Source: Bacillus sp. USDA818B3_A
Lineage (GTDB): Bacteria; Bacillota; Bacilli; Bacillales; Cytobacillaceae
Length of the DNA stretch: 64,000 nucleotides
Reading direction: 5' to 3'
NCBI RefSeq assembly: GCF_009928415.1
Contig: NZ_JAABNN010000021.1
Coordinates: forward strand, 1 to 64,000
The notes under the pieces were generated by a model. That model had not been told where the DNA came from, made no database searches, and was given only the letters and a program-made list of their open reading frames with translations. A program made the position numbers and the translations under genes. Positions 17,091-25,398 of the stretch are shown here, piece after piece (position 1 is the stretch's first letter; every line of letters begins with the position of its first letter).

Positions 17091-18230
17091 ATGGTTATGC
17101 ATGGAACCGACCGAAAAGGTGTCCTTTTAAAAGTATATCGAGATACGAATATGGATAAGGACTTCTCGATCCTATCCAAAAACCGTGATGCGTTTATCTT
17201 AATCGACTTGCAAGGGAAATTTGAATATGCCAGTCATGCCTGTGAACCATTATTGGGTTATCCAAGAGATACTTTACAGCAGTTTGAATTAGATAAACTG
17301 TTTGTCTCAGACTTTTTAAATCAAGAGCATACCTTCTTTAAAGGCAGAGAACAGAAAAAATTAGATAATTTTGATGCCCAGGTACAAGTAATTGAAGAGA
17401 GTATCTTAGAGGTTAACGTTACCTCGATCCCTATTTTTTTTGAACGGGAGTTTCTTGGATCGTATCTAGTCATTAAGGATATTACTTCAATCAAACAGAA
17501 CAGATTATCAAACGAACGTGAAAAAGAGTACCACACCTTAATCAACGATCTATCCCGCTTATCGGATAAGCAAGCTACTGCAGGACAGCTGGCTGCCGGA
17601 ATTGCCCACGAGATTCGCAACCCAATAACAGCCATCAAAGGGTTTTTACAGCTGCTAATGGGAGAAAACGATGGTAATAAAATCTACTTTGAAATCATTC
17701 ATTCGGAAATAGACAGGATTGAAGAAATTCTAAAAGAATTAATGGTACTTGCAAAACCATCTAAAAAAAAATACGAGCGAGTAAATCTTGAAGTCTTAAT
17801 TGAGCAGGTTATTACCTTAATGGCAACACAAGCTCTCTTAAATAATATTCAAATAGATACACAGTTTAATTATGCTAACATGTGGCTGCTGGGGGATACT
17901 AACCAATTAAAGCAAGTCTTCATAAATTTTATAAAAAATGCAATTGAAGCTATGCCTGATGGAGGGGGACTGCAAATTAAAGGGGAGCTCCTTATAGGAG
18001 GTAAGCTAAGCATAAGTATCGTTGATCAAGGAGGCGGAATCCCGCCTGATATTCTCCATCAAATTGGTCAGCCTTTCTTTACAACCAAAGAAAATGGAAC
18101 AGGGCTTGGCATGCTGGTAAGCCGGCAAATTATCAAGGAACATAAAGGGGAATTATGCATAGATAGTAATGCAGCGGGCACCTCTGTTCATGTGAGATTA
18201 CCTTTATTTTCACAAGAAGAAATTTACTAA
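17091..18230 (+). CDS. PAS-containing sporulation-type sensor histidine kinase
   Basis: Cytoplasmic histidine kinase without membrane segments. A PAS domain covers about residues 25-135 (DLQGKFEYASHACEPLLGYP). A HisKA dimerisation domain follows, with phospho-acceptor His173 in GIAHEIRNPITAIKGFLQLL, then a HATPase domain with N-box (FINFIKNAIEA), G1 (VDQGGGIP), F-box (PFFTTKENG) and G2 (GTGLGM). This H-box is typical of Bacillus KinA-E kinases feeding the Spo0 phosphorelay, so that target is likely. No response regulator is adjacent, as usual for phosphorelay kinases. AAAGGAGGA precedes the ATG. Expression may be attenuated by the leader terminator. Confidence 0.9.
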   Translation: MVMHGTDRKGVLLKVYRDTNMDKDFSILSKNRDAFILIDLQGKFEYASHACEPLLGYPRDTLQQFELDKLFVSDFLNQEHTFFKGREQKKLDNFDAQVQVIEESILEVNVTSIPIFFEREFLGSYLVIKDITSIKQNRLSNEREKEYHTLINDLSRLSDKQATAGQLAAGIAHEIRNPITAIKGFLQLLMGENDGNKIYFEIIHSEIDRIEEILKELMVLAKPSKKKYERVNLEVLIEQVITLMATQALLNNIQIDTQFNYANMWLLGDTNQLKQVFINFIKNAIEAMPDGGGLQIKGELLIGGKLSISIVDQGGGIPPDILHQIGQPFFTTKENGTGLGMLVSRQIIKEHKGELCIDSNAAGTSVHVRLPLFSQEEIY

Positions 18231-18250
18231 TATTTTTTACCTTATTAGTA

Positions 18251-18279
18251 TTGTGAACAAATTGAATAAATGTTAATAT
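18251..18279 (+). promoter_or_regulatory. possible promoter of the first MpsC-family gene
   Basis: TTGTGA (18251-18256), a 17-base spacer and TAATAT (18274-18279), leaving a leader of roughly 175 bases with a CTAATG/CATTAG hairpin (18289-18309) and a terminator hairpin. Moderate match only. Confidence 0.35.
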
Positions 18280-18407
18280 GATAGATGTCTAATGTCTTGC
18301 TGTCATTAGTATTAGAAATTATTTATATTAAACGTTTTTTCATTTATAAATATATTTATCGTGATGGTAAATGGTAGAAACTATTAATTTATAGTCGTCT
18401 TAACCGT

Positions 18408-18444
18408 GGCCTAACTTCCAGTTTGTGGAGTTAGGCCTTTTTTA
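18408..18444 (+). terminator. terminator-like hairpin just before the first MpsC-family gene
   Basis: GGCCTAAC pairs with GTTAGGCC, extended by CCA/TGG, followed by seven T residues. It lies about 180 bases after the kinase stop and 20 bases before the next start, so it could end the kinase transcript or attenuate the following gene. Confidence 0.8.
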
Positions 18445-18463
18445 TTTTTAAAGGGGGATTTGA

Positions 18464-19156
18464 ATGGTTGCAACTCAAGAGGATTTGCTGTCTTTGAGCA
18501 GTTCAGTCAGTAGAATAATTAAGCGGGGGTTTGGAAAAGGCCCAGAAACTTGTTATACGGTTTTAAAAGAAAACCGATTATACGTTTATATCCGAAATTT
18601 TATGACATCTGCCGAAGAAATTTTAATAAATAATAATGAATATAATTTGGTAATGAAATTTCGGTCTTCTGTCATAACAGCCTTGTCTAAAGAATTAGTT
18701 CAAGAGGCAACGCAACTCTTAGGGATAACCTTTGAATCTCTATATCAAGATTGGAACTTTCATTCCAATACGGGCATCTTAATGTTAATGAACGATAGTT
18801 ATGTCTCTAGTGTGAAAATAGAGGATAGTTTTGAACGGAAATTATTACAATTAGTACGGACGGTTGGGTCTCAACTGCATAAAACTCCCAGTGAGTTAAA
18901 AGTGATAAAATATACCTTGAATTCATGTGTAATTGAGGCTAAAAGGGTAATGCTGCCAATAGAAACCTTGTTAAGTGATAAGGGGGAATCAGACTTATTA
19001 ATTACGCATGGCAGAGAAATAAAAAATGGCTATTACCTTCATAGAGAGTTATTTGAAGAGATGTTTAATCGGTCGATTGAGGATATCTTTATGATGTGGG
19101 ATTTTAATTCTAATAAAAGTTATTTGATTTTTAGTTTCAATAAAATTTATACATAA
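18464..19156 (+). CDS. double MpsC/DUF2294-domain protein, copy 1
   Basis: Cytoplasmic protein of 230 aa built from two DUF2294/MpsC-like units. Unit 1 (about residues 8-112) has RIIKRGFGKGPETCYTVL, the basic N-terminal signature, and ends in YQDWNFHSNTGILML. Unit 2 (about 125-228) is diverged at its start but ends in the matching MMWDFNSNKSYLIFSF. Family members are normally single-domain (about 115-125 aa, such as B. subtilis YbcI), and one relative, S. aureus MpsC, is linked to a bicarbonate/membrane-potential system. The next gene is a paralogue of the same architecture. AAAGGGGGA precedes the ATG. Function unknown. Confidence 0.75.
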   Translation: MVATQEDLLSLSSSVSRIIKRGFGKGPETCYTVLKENRLYVYIRNFMTSAEEILINNNEYNLVMKFRSSVITALSKELVQEATQLLGITFESLYQDWNFHSNTGILMLMNDSYVSSVKIEDSFERKLLQLVRTVGSQLHKTPSELKVIKYTLNSCVIEAKRVMLPIETLLSDKGESDLLITHGREIKNGYYLHRELFEEMFNRSIEDIFMMWDFNSNKSYLIFSFNKIYT

Positions 19157-19174
19157 TTAAACCATAAAAATTTT

Positions 19175-19212
19175 ACTGCCTGGACAAGATAATGTCAGGC
19201 AGTATTTTTTTG
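19175..19212 (+). terminator. intrinsic terminator between the two MpsC-family genes
   Basis: ACTGCCTG pairs with CAGGCAGT, with inner ACA/TGT pairing, followed by TATTTTTTT. It lies 28 bases before the next gene. Confidence 0.85.
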
Positions 19213-19240
19213 CCTTTTCGAAAGTGAGGTTAAAACATTT

Positions 19241-19936
19241 ATGTCATCGCCTGTGCAGCAAAAATTAATGGATATTAGCAGTTTAACCAGTAAATTGTTA
19301 AGAAAAAATTTTGGGCGCGGTCCTGAATCGTGCTATGCCTATGCGAACGGCCGGTATTTGGTTTTTTACATACGGGGATTCATGTCTCCAATGGAATCTG
19401 TTTTGATTGATCATGGTAATGCCGATAATGTGGATATTTCACGAAATATAGTCATGAAAACGGTACTTGATCAATTGAAAGGAATTATTGAACTGGAGTT
19501 CGAAAGAGACATTGAATCTTTTTATCATGATTGGAACTATCCGCAAAATACAGGAATGATTGCAATCCAATTCGAAGCGGATGTTATCAAGTCTGGGGAC
19601 CAGGATTCCTCTGACTCTATAGCTTTAAGAACATTAATTGATGAGGTCGATAGAATTAGTATATTGGTACAAAAGAAACCAGACAAAACAGATGCATTTT
19701 ATATCTCTCCAAAAATGTATCTTGTAAAAAGAGAGGGGATTTTAATTCAGATTGAGAAAGCGTTGATTTTAAAAGGGTATGAACAGACACTTTTAGTTAC
19801 CAAAGATGAATTGGAAAAGTCTTATTTGCATCGTGATGGACGATTTGAGGAAATCTTTCGGAATCCTGTTGCAGATATTTTTGTAGATTGGGACTTTAAC
19901 GAGGATAGAAGTATCATTTGTTTTGTTCTAAAGTAA
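19241..19936 (+). CDS. double MpsC/DUF2294-domain protein, copy 2
   Basis: Paralogue of the gene at 18464, also with two units in 231 aa. Unit 1 has KLLRKNFGRGPESCYAYANG and ends in YHDWNYPQNTGMIAIQF; unit 2 ends in VDWDFNEDRSIICFVL. The first units of the two proteins are clearly alike (FGxGPExCY, YIRxFM, DWNxxxNTG), and the second units share the WDFN end, so a double-domain ancestor duplicated in tandem. There is no signal peptide or membrane segment. Start ATG after AAGTGAGG with somewhat long spacing. No known function; its position beside a sporulation-type kinase may matter. Confidence 0.75.
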   Translation: MSSPVQQKLMDISSLTSKLLRKNFGRGPESCYAYANGRYLVFYIRGFMSPMESVLIDHGNADNVDISRNIVMKTVLDQLKGIIELEFERDIESFYHDWNYPQNTGMIAIQFEADVIKSGDQDSSDSIALRTLIDEVDRISILVQKKPDKTDAFYISPKMYLVKREGILIQIEKALILKGYEQTLLVTKDELEKSYLHRDGRFEEIFRNPVADIFVDWDFNEDRSIICFVLK

Positions 19937-20022
19937 GTACAAGGATTATGGGAAAGATTTTTTGAAAAAGCTGACTTTTAAAGAATACGGAAAAGTTGTT
20001 TAATGACGTAAGTAAATTTCAA

Positions 20023-20064
20023 AAAAAGTCGTGTTTTCCTAAGGGAGAATCCGGCTTTTTTCTA
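20023..20064 (+). terminator. intrinsic terminator after the MpsC-family pair
   Basis: AAAAAGTCG pairs with CGGCTTTTT, with an inner TTTTCC/GGAGAA helix and a T tail. It isolates the pair from the IclR gene. Confidence 0.75.
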
Positions 20065-20088
20065 TTTCGATTTATTATCATGAAAACG

Positions 20089-20117
20089 TTGACAGAATTA
20101 TCTCAAAACAGTACTAT
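20089..20117 (+). promoter_or_regulatory. promoter of the IclR-aldolase operon
   Basis: Perfect -35 TTGACA (20089-20094), 17-base spacer and TACTAT (20112-20117). Confidence 0.7.
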
Positions 20118-20137
20118 AAGTGTATACTTAATATTTA

Positions 20138-20161
20138 CGAACATAATTCGATAATGTCGAA
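20138..20161. promoter_or_regulatory. palindromic operator upstream of the IclR gene
   Basis: Overlapping inverted repeats CGAA-CATAA-TTCG and TTCGA-TAATG-TCGAA run from 20138 to 20161, just downstream of the promoter and 18 bases before the start codon. IclR-family regulators bind such palindromes and often repress themselves, so autoregulation is inferred. Confidence 0.55.
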
Positions 20162-20179
20162 CAATAAAGGAGAAACGCA

Positions 20180-20953
20180 GTGGCGGAAAGACTGATACAA
20201 TCCATAGAACGAGCAGCAGACGTCCTCGAACTATTTTTAACTTCACATTCTGAACAAAGCATTAAAGAAATAAGTGACAGATTGAACCTATCAAAGAGCA
20301 CCGTTCATGGCATTATCAAAACCTTGGAGCACCGAGGCTACCTAGAACAAAATACTGAAAACCTGAAATATAAACTGGGAATCAAACTCTTTGAACTTGG
20401 TAATTACGTAGGATACCACCTCGATATAGGACGAATTGCCAGACCGATAATTAAAGATTTAGTTGCGGAATTAAACGAAACCGTTCACCTAGTATCACTG
20501 CAGCGGGATGAACTCATTTACATCGAAAAAGTAGAAGGTCCAAGTGCCTTAACTATTTACTCGCATATTGGCAAAAAAGCTCCATTTCATTGTACAGGTG
20601 TTGGAAAAGCCATTCTGTCACAGTTAACTGAAGAAGAGGTGGATCGTATTTTATCTTCTGTCAGCTTGGAGGCATTTACGGAATTCACAATGACAAATAT
20701 GGAGGAAATTAAGGGGATCTTACCAGCAATCAGGGAACAAGGTTATGCCTTCGATGATGAGGAGATTGAGCTTGGCCTTAAATGTGTGGCTGCGCCGATT
20801 TTTAATCATCAAGGAAATGTCATTGCTTCGATAAGCTGTGCCGCCCCTAAAATGAGGCTGGACGAAGAACGTCTGCCAAAAGTCATTGAGGGAATCAAGC
20901 AAGCTGCAGATGAGATTTCAAGACAGCTGGGATGTAAAGGTAAAGGAATCTAA
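20180..20953 (+). CDS. IclR family transcriptional regulator
   Basis: DNA-binding regulator of the two downstream catabolic genes by inference. The N-terminal winged helix-turn-helix (about residues 5-65) has SIERAADVLELF and LNLSKSTVHGIIKTLEHRGYLEQ. The C-terminal IclR effector domain (about 80-250) has YSHIGKKAPFHCTGVGKAIL and GYAFDDEEIELGLKCVAAPIF. At 257 aa it is of normal length. GTG start after AAAGGAGAAACGCA. It is the first gene of a likely operon (20180-22940), with a palindromic site between its promoter and start codon. Confidence 0.9.
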   Translation: MAERLIQSIERAADVLELFLTSHSEQSIKEISDRLNLSKSTVHGIIKTLEHRGYLEQNTENLKYKLGIKLFELGNYVGYHLDIGRIARPIIKDLVAELNETVHLVSLQRDELIYIEKVEGPSALTIYSHIGKKAPFHCTGVGKAILSQLTEEEVDRILSSVSLEAFTEFTMTNMEEIKGILPAIREQGYAFDDEEIELGLKCVAAPIFNHQGNVIASISCAAPKMRLDEERLPKVIEGIKQAADEISRQLGCKGKGI

Positions 20954-21000
20954 AGTAAAGATAAAAAAATAATAGATGCAGGTATAGGAGGAGAATGATT

Positions 21001-21888
21001 TTGTCAAAAGTAAAAGTTGCCATCCTTGGCTCGGGGAATATTGGAACCGATTTAATGATAAAACTTGGCCGTTCAGAGTTATTGGAATTAACAGCCGTAA
21101 TAGGAATTGACCCGCAATCAGACGGTTTACGCCGTGCAAGAGAGTTAGGCTATGCCGGAGTGGATACAGGAATTGATGGTTTTCTATCCGACCCTGATCT
21201 AAAAGCGGATATCGTTTTTGATGCAACAAGCGCAAAAGCCCATCTCTATAATGCAAAAGTGCTAAAAGAAGCAGGTATTAAGGTAATTGATATGACACCA
21301 GCTGCGGTAGGTCCGTATGTATGTGCAGCTGTAAATATTGATGACCACCTTGAAGAGGACAATATTAATCTTATTACATGCGGCGGTCAGGCAACAATCC
21401 CAATGGTCCATGCGGTAAATCGTGTGGCTCCAGTCGAATATGCAGAAATAGTTGCCACCATTTCTAGTCAGAGTGCAGGACCGGGAACACGTGCAAATAT
21501 CGATGAATTTACAGAAACCACAGCCCGGGCAATTGAAGAGGTAGGCGGTGCCAAAAAAGGAAAGGCGATTATTATTTTAAACCCTGCGGAACCGCCAATC
21601 ATGATGCGTGATACCGTTTATACGCTTGTTGAAGAAGGGAATATGGATGAGGCGGCCATTCGAAAGTCGATTGCTGAAATGGAGAAAGTTGTTCAATCCT
21701 ATGTGCCAGGTTACCGTGTCCGTACGGAACCAATTTTCGACGGCAATAAAGTGACCATCTTCCTTGAAGTAGAAGGCGCAGGTGATTACTTGCCGGTGTA
21801 TGCAGGTAACCTCGATATCATGACTTCTGCAGGTGTAAAAATCGCTGAAGCTTTCGCCACTAAACTATTATCGAAAGAAACAGTTTAA
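21001..21888 (+). CDS. mhpF: acetaldehyde dehydrogenase (acylating), MhpF/DmpF family
   Basis: Converts acetaldehyde, NAD and CoA to acetyl-CoA, normally as channelled partner of 4-hydroxy-2-oxovalerate aldolase. It has Rossmann motif [10 protein letters not shown], the catalytic Cys in [31 protein letters not shown] and the dimerisation/aldolase-contact C-terminus. AGGAGG at 20987-20992 abuts an ATG at 20995, so the TTG at 21001 (eight bases on) is the likely start, giving 295 aa. The aldolase gene follows 23 bases later. In known pathways this is the last step of catechol meta-cleavage or 3-phenylpropionate breakdown. Confidence 0.92.
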   Translation: MSKVKVAILGSGNIGTDLMIKLGRSELLELTAVIGIDPQSDGLRRARELGYAGVDTGIDGFLSDPDLKADIVFDATSAKAHLYNAKVLKEAGIKVIDMTPAAVGPYVCAAVNIDDHLEEDNINLITCGGQATIPMVHAVNRVAPVEYAEIVATISSQSAGPGTRANIDEFTETTARAIEEVGGAKKGKAIIILNPAEPPIMMRDTVYTLVEEGNMDEAAIRKSIAEMEKVVQSYVPGYRVRTEPIFDGNKVTIFLEVEGAGDYLPVYAGNLDIMTSAGVKIAEAFATKLLSKETV

Positions 21889-21911
21889 GCTGTTAGAAGG
21901 GGGTAAAGAAA

Positions 21912-22940
21912 ATGACAAATGAAAGAGATATCCTGATTACAGAGGTAGCTTTGAGGGATGGAAGCCATGCGGTTAATCATCAATTTATAGTGGAACAAGT
22001 ACTTAATATTACAAAATCATTGAATGATGCGGGCGTGCCGTTTATTGAAGTATCCCATGGAGACGGCCTGGCAGGATCTTCTTTGCAGTATGGCCTTTCC
22101 CGTACGAATGAAATGGAATTAATTGAAGCCGCCGTATCCGTTGCCGATAAGTCTAAAATTGCTGTCCTTCTTTTACCAGGGATCGGCACCTTGCATGAAT
22201 TAAAAGAAGCTGCCAATTTAGGGGCAAAAATGGCCCGGATTGCCACCCATGTGACAGAAGCAGATGTGGCTCCGCAGCATATTGCTTACGCAAAAGAATT
22301 AGGGATGGAAACCGTTGGATTCCTCATGATGAATCATATGGCTCCAGTAAATAAATTAGTTGAACAAGCTAGATTAATGGAAAGCTATGGTGCTGATACT
22401 GTGTATGTTGTAGATTCCGCCGGTTACTTATTGCCTGACCAGGTTCGCGAAAGGATCCGCGCCTTAAAACAATCTGTTGGTATCAATGTCGGTTTCCACG
22501 GCCATAACAATCTATCCCTTGCGATGGCTAATACACTTGCTGCAATCGAAGAAGGGGCAACAAGAATTGATGGAAGTGTCCGCTGCCTTGGTGCGGGTGC
22601 CGGTAATACGCAGACAGAAGTATTGGTTGCCGTTTGCGAACGGATGGGGATTAAAACTGGGGTAGATCTATATAAAATGATGGATTTGGCGGAAGAAATT
22701 GTAGCGCCGATCCTCCAGGTGCCACAGGAAATTACCAGAGATAGTTTAACATTAGGATATGCAGGCGTATACTCAAGCTTTGCACTTCATGCAAAGCGTG
22801 CTGCAGCAAAATTTGGTGTCGATTCACGTGATATTTTAATAGAGTTAGGAAAACGAAAAGTGGTTGGCGGCCAAGAGGATATGATTGTTGAAGTGGCGGC
22901 TGAAATTGCTAAGAATAACAATAAAGTTGCATTAAGTTAA
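21912..22940 (+). CDS. mhpE: 4-hydroxy-2-oxovalerate aldolase (MhpE/DmpG family)
   Basis: Splits 4-hydroxy-2-oxovalerate into pyruvate and acetaldehyde; the acetaldehyde is passed to the dehydrogenase encoded just upstream. Motifs are EVALRDGSHAVNHQF (metal-binding Asp and catalytic His region), the VDSAGYL segment, GFHGHNNLSLAMAN with two metal-binding His, and the C-terminal DmpG-type communication domain. At 342 aa it has the usual length. ATG after AAGGGGG. The pathway is incomplete here: no hydratase, ring-cleavage enzyme or hydrolase lies within the window. Confidence 0.92.
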   Translation: MTNERDILITEVALRDGSHAVNHQFIVEQVLNITKSLNDAGVPFIEVSHGDGLAGSSLQYGLSRTNEMELIEAAVSVADKSKIAVLLLPGIGTLHELKEAANLGAKMARIATHVTEADVAPQHIAYAKELGMETVGFLMMNHMAPVNKLVEQARLMESYGADTVYVVDSAGYLLPDQVRERIRALKQSVGINVGFHGHNNLSLAMANTLAAIEEGATRIDGSVRCLGAGAGNTQTEVLVAVCERMGIKTGVDLYKMMDLAEEIVAPILQVPQEITRDSLTLGYAGVYSSFALHAKRAAAKFGVDSRDILIELGKRKVVGGQEDMIVEVAAEIAKNNNKVALS

Positions 22941-23017
22941 TAGTTAATTAATAGACTTATCTGAAATAGAAAAATTCTATGATAAGCAGCTTACTTTAAT
23001 AAATAGGAGAAATAGTG

Positions 23018-23060
23018 AGTAGACATGTCATTTTAATGAGATGTTTACTTGCTTTTTTTA
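23018..23060 (+). terminator. intrinsic terminator after the aldolase operon
   Basis: AGTAGACAT pairs with ATGTTTACT (one mismatch), followed by GCTTTTTTT. Confidence 0.7.
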
Positions 23061-23112
23061 TTAGCATTATACTCCATCTGATTTTTTTGTTGGATTATAT
23101 CATATTTAACCC

Positions 23113-23127
23113 TATTTTCCGAAAAAT
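23113..23127. promoter_or_regulatory. CodY-like box upstream of the branched-chain aminotransferase
   Basis: TATTTTCCGAAAAAT matches the CodY consensus AATTTTCWGAAAATT at 12 of 15 positions. It lies 82-96 bases upstream of a branched-chain aminotransferase gene; in B. subtilis the equivalent ybgE is a known CodY target. CodY binding is inferred. Confidence 0.5.
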
Positions 23128-23208
23128 ATGTTAAAATAATCGAAATAGTATTAAAATTATGTGACTATATCTTTTAATAATTATAGAACTAGGATGGGAG
23201 CCATAATC

Positions 23209-24279
23209 ATGAAGGAGTTAAAACTTGACGTAACCTTAACCACTGAAAAAAAACAAAAGCCATCATTCGACAATTTAGAGTTTGGTAAATACTTTACCGA
23301 CCACATGTTTATTTGGAATTATACAGAAGGAAAAGGATGGCATGATCCGCGAATTGTCCCTTACCAGCCAATTACCTTAGACCCTGCGGCAACTGTATTT
23401 CATTACGGCCAAACGGTTTTTGAAGGATTAAAAGCATATTTGACAAAGGACGAACAGGTTCTATTGTTTAGACCAGATGAAAACATGAAAAGGTTCAATC
23501 GATCCAATGATCGTTTGTGTATGCCGAAGCTGGATGAAGAGGGAGCATTAAGCGCCTTAAAGCAATTAATTCAAATTGAGCGCGATTGGATTCCTTCTGC
23601 AGAAGGGACTTCCCTTTATATTCGTCCATTTATGATTGCTACTGAAGCGTTTTTAGGAGTGCATCCTGCAAAAACCTATCAATTTATGATTATTCTTTCA
23701 CCGGTAGGTGCTTACTATAAAGAGGGTCTTAATCCTGTTAAAATTGCAGTGGAAAGTGAATTTGTCCGTGCGGTGGCTGGCGGAACTGGTAATGCCAAGA
23801 CAGCAGGGAACTATGCAGCAAGCTTAAAGGCGTCTGAGATTGCCGAGCAAAATGGCTATTCTCAAGTATTATGGCTTGATGGAAAAGAAAATCAATATAT
23901 TGAAGAGGTTGGCAGTATGAACGTCTTCTTCAAAATCAATGGGGAAGTTATTACTCCGGAATTAAATGGAAGCATCCTTGAAGGGATTACCCGTAAATCC
24001 GTTATCGAGTTATTGAACTATATGGATATACCAGTTGTTGAGCGGAAAATTTCTATTCATGAAATTCAACAGGCCTATCAAGATGGGGTTTTAGAGGAAG
24101 CCTTTGGTTCAGGAACGGCTGCGGTTATCTCGCCAATCGGAGAACTTCTATGGAATAACGAGAAAATGTTAATTAATAATGGAGAGATTGGTTCGGTATC
24201 GAAGCAAGTATACGATACCTTAACTGGAATTCAAAATGGCGTAAAAGAAGATCCTTTTGGCTGGTCAGTAAGACTCTAG
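23209..24279 (+). CDS. ilvE: branched-chain amino-acid aminotransferase
   Basis: PLP enzyme that interconverts leucine, isoleucine and valine with their 2-oxo acids, using glutamate/2-oxoglutarate. It is of the eukaryote-like BCAT class: [30 protein letters not shown], the PLP lysine in [16 protein letters not shown], the [10 protein letters not shown] segment and [13 protein letters not shown]. The ribosome site GGGAG places the start at 23209, giving 356 aa, the length of B. subtilis YbgE; the longer upstream frame is unlikely. A CodY-like box upstream fits nutritional control. A PanE-family gene follows nine bases later, suggesting one transcript. Confidence 0.93.
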   Translation: MKELKLDVTLTTEKKQKPSFDNLEFGKYFTDHMFIWNYTEGKGWHDPRIVPYQPITLDPAATVFHYGQTVFEGLKAYLTKDEQVLLFRPDENMKRFNRSNDRLCMPKLDEEGALSALKQLIQIERDWIPSAEGTSLYIRPFMIATEAFLGVHPAKTYQFMIILSPVGAYYKEGLNPVKIAVESEFVRAVAGGTGNAKTAGNYAASLKASEIAEQNGYSQVLWLDGKENQYIEEVGSMNVFFKINGEVITPELNGSILEGITRKSVIELLNYMDIPVVERKISIHEIQQAYQDGVLEEAFGSGTAAVISPIGELLWNNEKMLINNGEIGSVSKQVYDTLTGIQNGVKEDPFGWSVRL

Positions 24280-24287
24280 GTGAAACA

Positions 24288-25214
24288 ATGACTATAAGAA
24301 AAGTCTCTATTATTGGATTGGGAGCATTAGGCATTTTATTTGGTCATCAATTATCCAAAAACATGCCTGCTGCAGATTTAAGAATAATAGCTGATCAAAA
24401 CCGGATTAGGCGCTACCTGGAAGAGGGAGTTTATTGTAACGGTGAGCGCTGTAACTTCCAATACGTGACACCAGAGGAATCATGCGAGCCTGCCGATTTA
24501 TTGATTATTGCTGTTAAATTTACAGGCTTACATGAGGCCATTCAAGCCGTTAAACATCATGTAGGCGAGAACACATGTATTTTATCCCTATTGAATGGAA
24601 TCTCTAGTGAAGAAATCATTGGTAAGACTTATGGTTTGGATAAAGTGTTGTATTGTGTGGCCCAGGGCATGGATGCTGTAAAAGTTGGCAACAAATTAAC
24701 GTATGACCATATGGGTATGCTCTGCTTTGGTGAAAAAGAACCAGGGGTGATCTCGGAGAGGGTAAACACTCTTGCTGAGTTTTTTGATCAAACAAAGGTT
24801 CCTTATCAGGTGGACCAAGATATGGTAAAAAGGCTTTGGGGTAAATTTATGCTAAATGTTGGGGTCAATCAGACAGTTGCTGTATTTGAAAGCAATTATG
24901 GAGAAGTACAGCAAGAAGGGCCGGCAAGAAGCATGATGATCTCTGCTATGAGAGAGGTTATGGATCTTTCCGAAAAAGCTGGTGCATTTATTACCGAGGA
25001 AGATTTAAATTATTGGTTAAGAGTTCTTGGTGCCTTAAGTCCAAACGGCAAGCCCTCCATGGCCCAAGATGTTGAGGCAAAACGGTTCAGTGAAGTAGAC
25101 CTGTTTTCTGGCACAGTAGTGGAACTTGGTAAAAAGTTTGGAGTACGAACACCAGCCAATCAAACATTGTACGAAAGAATAAAGCAGATGGAGAGCCATT
25201 ATACACATATATAA
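24288..25214 (+). CDS. panE: 2-dehydropantoate 2-reductase family protein (PanE)
   Basis: NADPH-dependent ketopantoate reductase family, which makes pantoate for coenzyme A. The N-terminal nucleotide-binding motif is GLGALGILFG. SLLNGISSEE and the catalytic lysine region RLWGKFMLNVGVNQ are present, as is the C-terminal helical domain with SMAQDVEAKRFSEVD. At 308 aa it is normal. It directly follows a branched-chain aminotransferase, which supplies 2-oxoisovalerate, the ketopantoate precursor; that fits pantothenate synthesis. The family also has paralogues of other function, so panE itself is not certain. Confidence 0.8.
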   Translation: MTIRKVSIIGLGALGILFGHQLSKNMPAADLRIIADQNRIRRYLEEGVYCNGERCNFQYVTPEESCEPADLLIIAVKFTGLHEAIQAVKHHVGENTCILSLLNGISSEEIIGKTYGLDKVLYCVAQGMDAVKVGNKLTYDHMGMLCFGEKEPGVISERVNTLAEFFDQTKVPYQVDQDMVKRLWGKFMLNVGVNQTVAVFESNYGEVQQEGPARSMMISAMREVMDLSEKAGAFITEEDLNYWLRVLGALSPNGKPSMAQDVEAKRFSEVDLFSGTVVELGKKFGVRTPANQTLYERIKQMESHYTHI

Positions 25215-25227
25215 ATTTTAAAGAAAA

Positions 25228-25266
25228 GGAAAGGCAGCTTCCGGATGGGAGCTGCCTTTCCTCTTC
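25228..25266 (+). terminator. intrinsic terminator after panE
   Basis: GAAAGGCAGCT pairs with AGCTGCCTTTC, followed by a pyrimidine-rich CTCTT tail. Confidence 0.75.
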
Positions 25267-25300
25267 AATAGAGAGATTTTTTGTTTTAGTAGAAAAATGA

Positions 25301-25330
25301 TTGTTTTTTAAAATATTATAATGTTATAAT
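25301..25330 (+). promoter_or_regulatory. promoter of the third amino-acid importer
   Basis: TTGTTT (25301-25306), an 18-base spacer and perfect TATAAT (25325-25330) preceded by TGT, an extended -10. It lies 69 bases before the start codon. Confidence 0.65.
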
Positions 25331-25398
25331 GTGGTAGTATGATAATATGGTAACGTACTAAAGGATTAATAAAATTAACTTTTAAAAGGTGGTAATAT

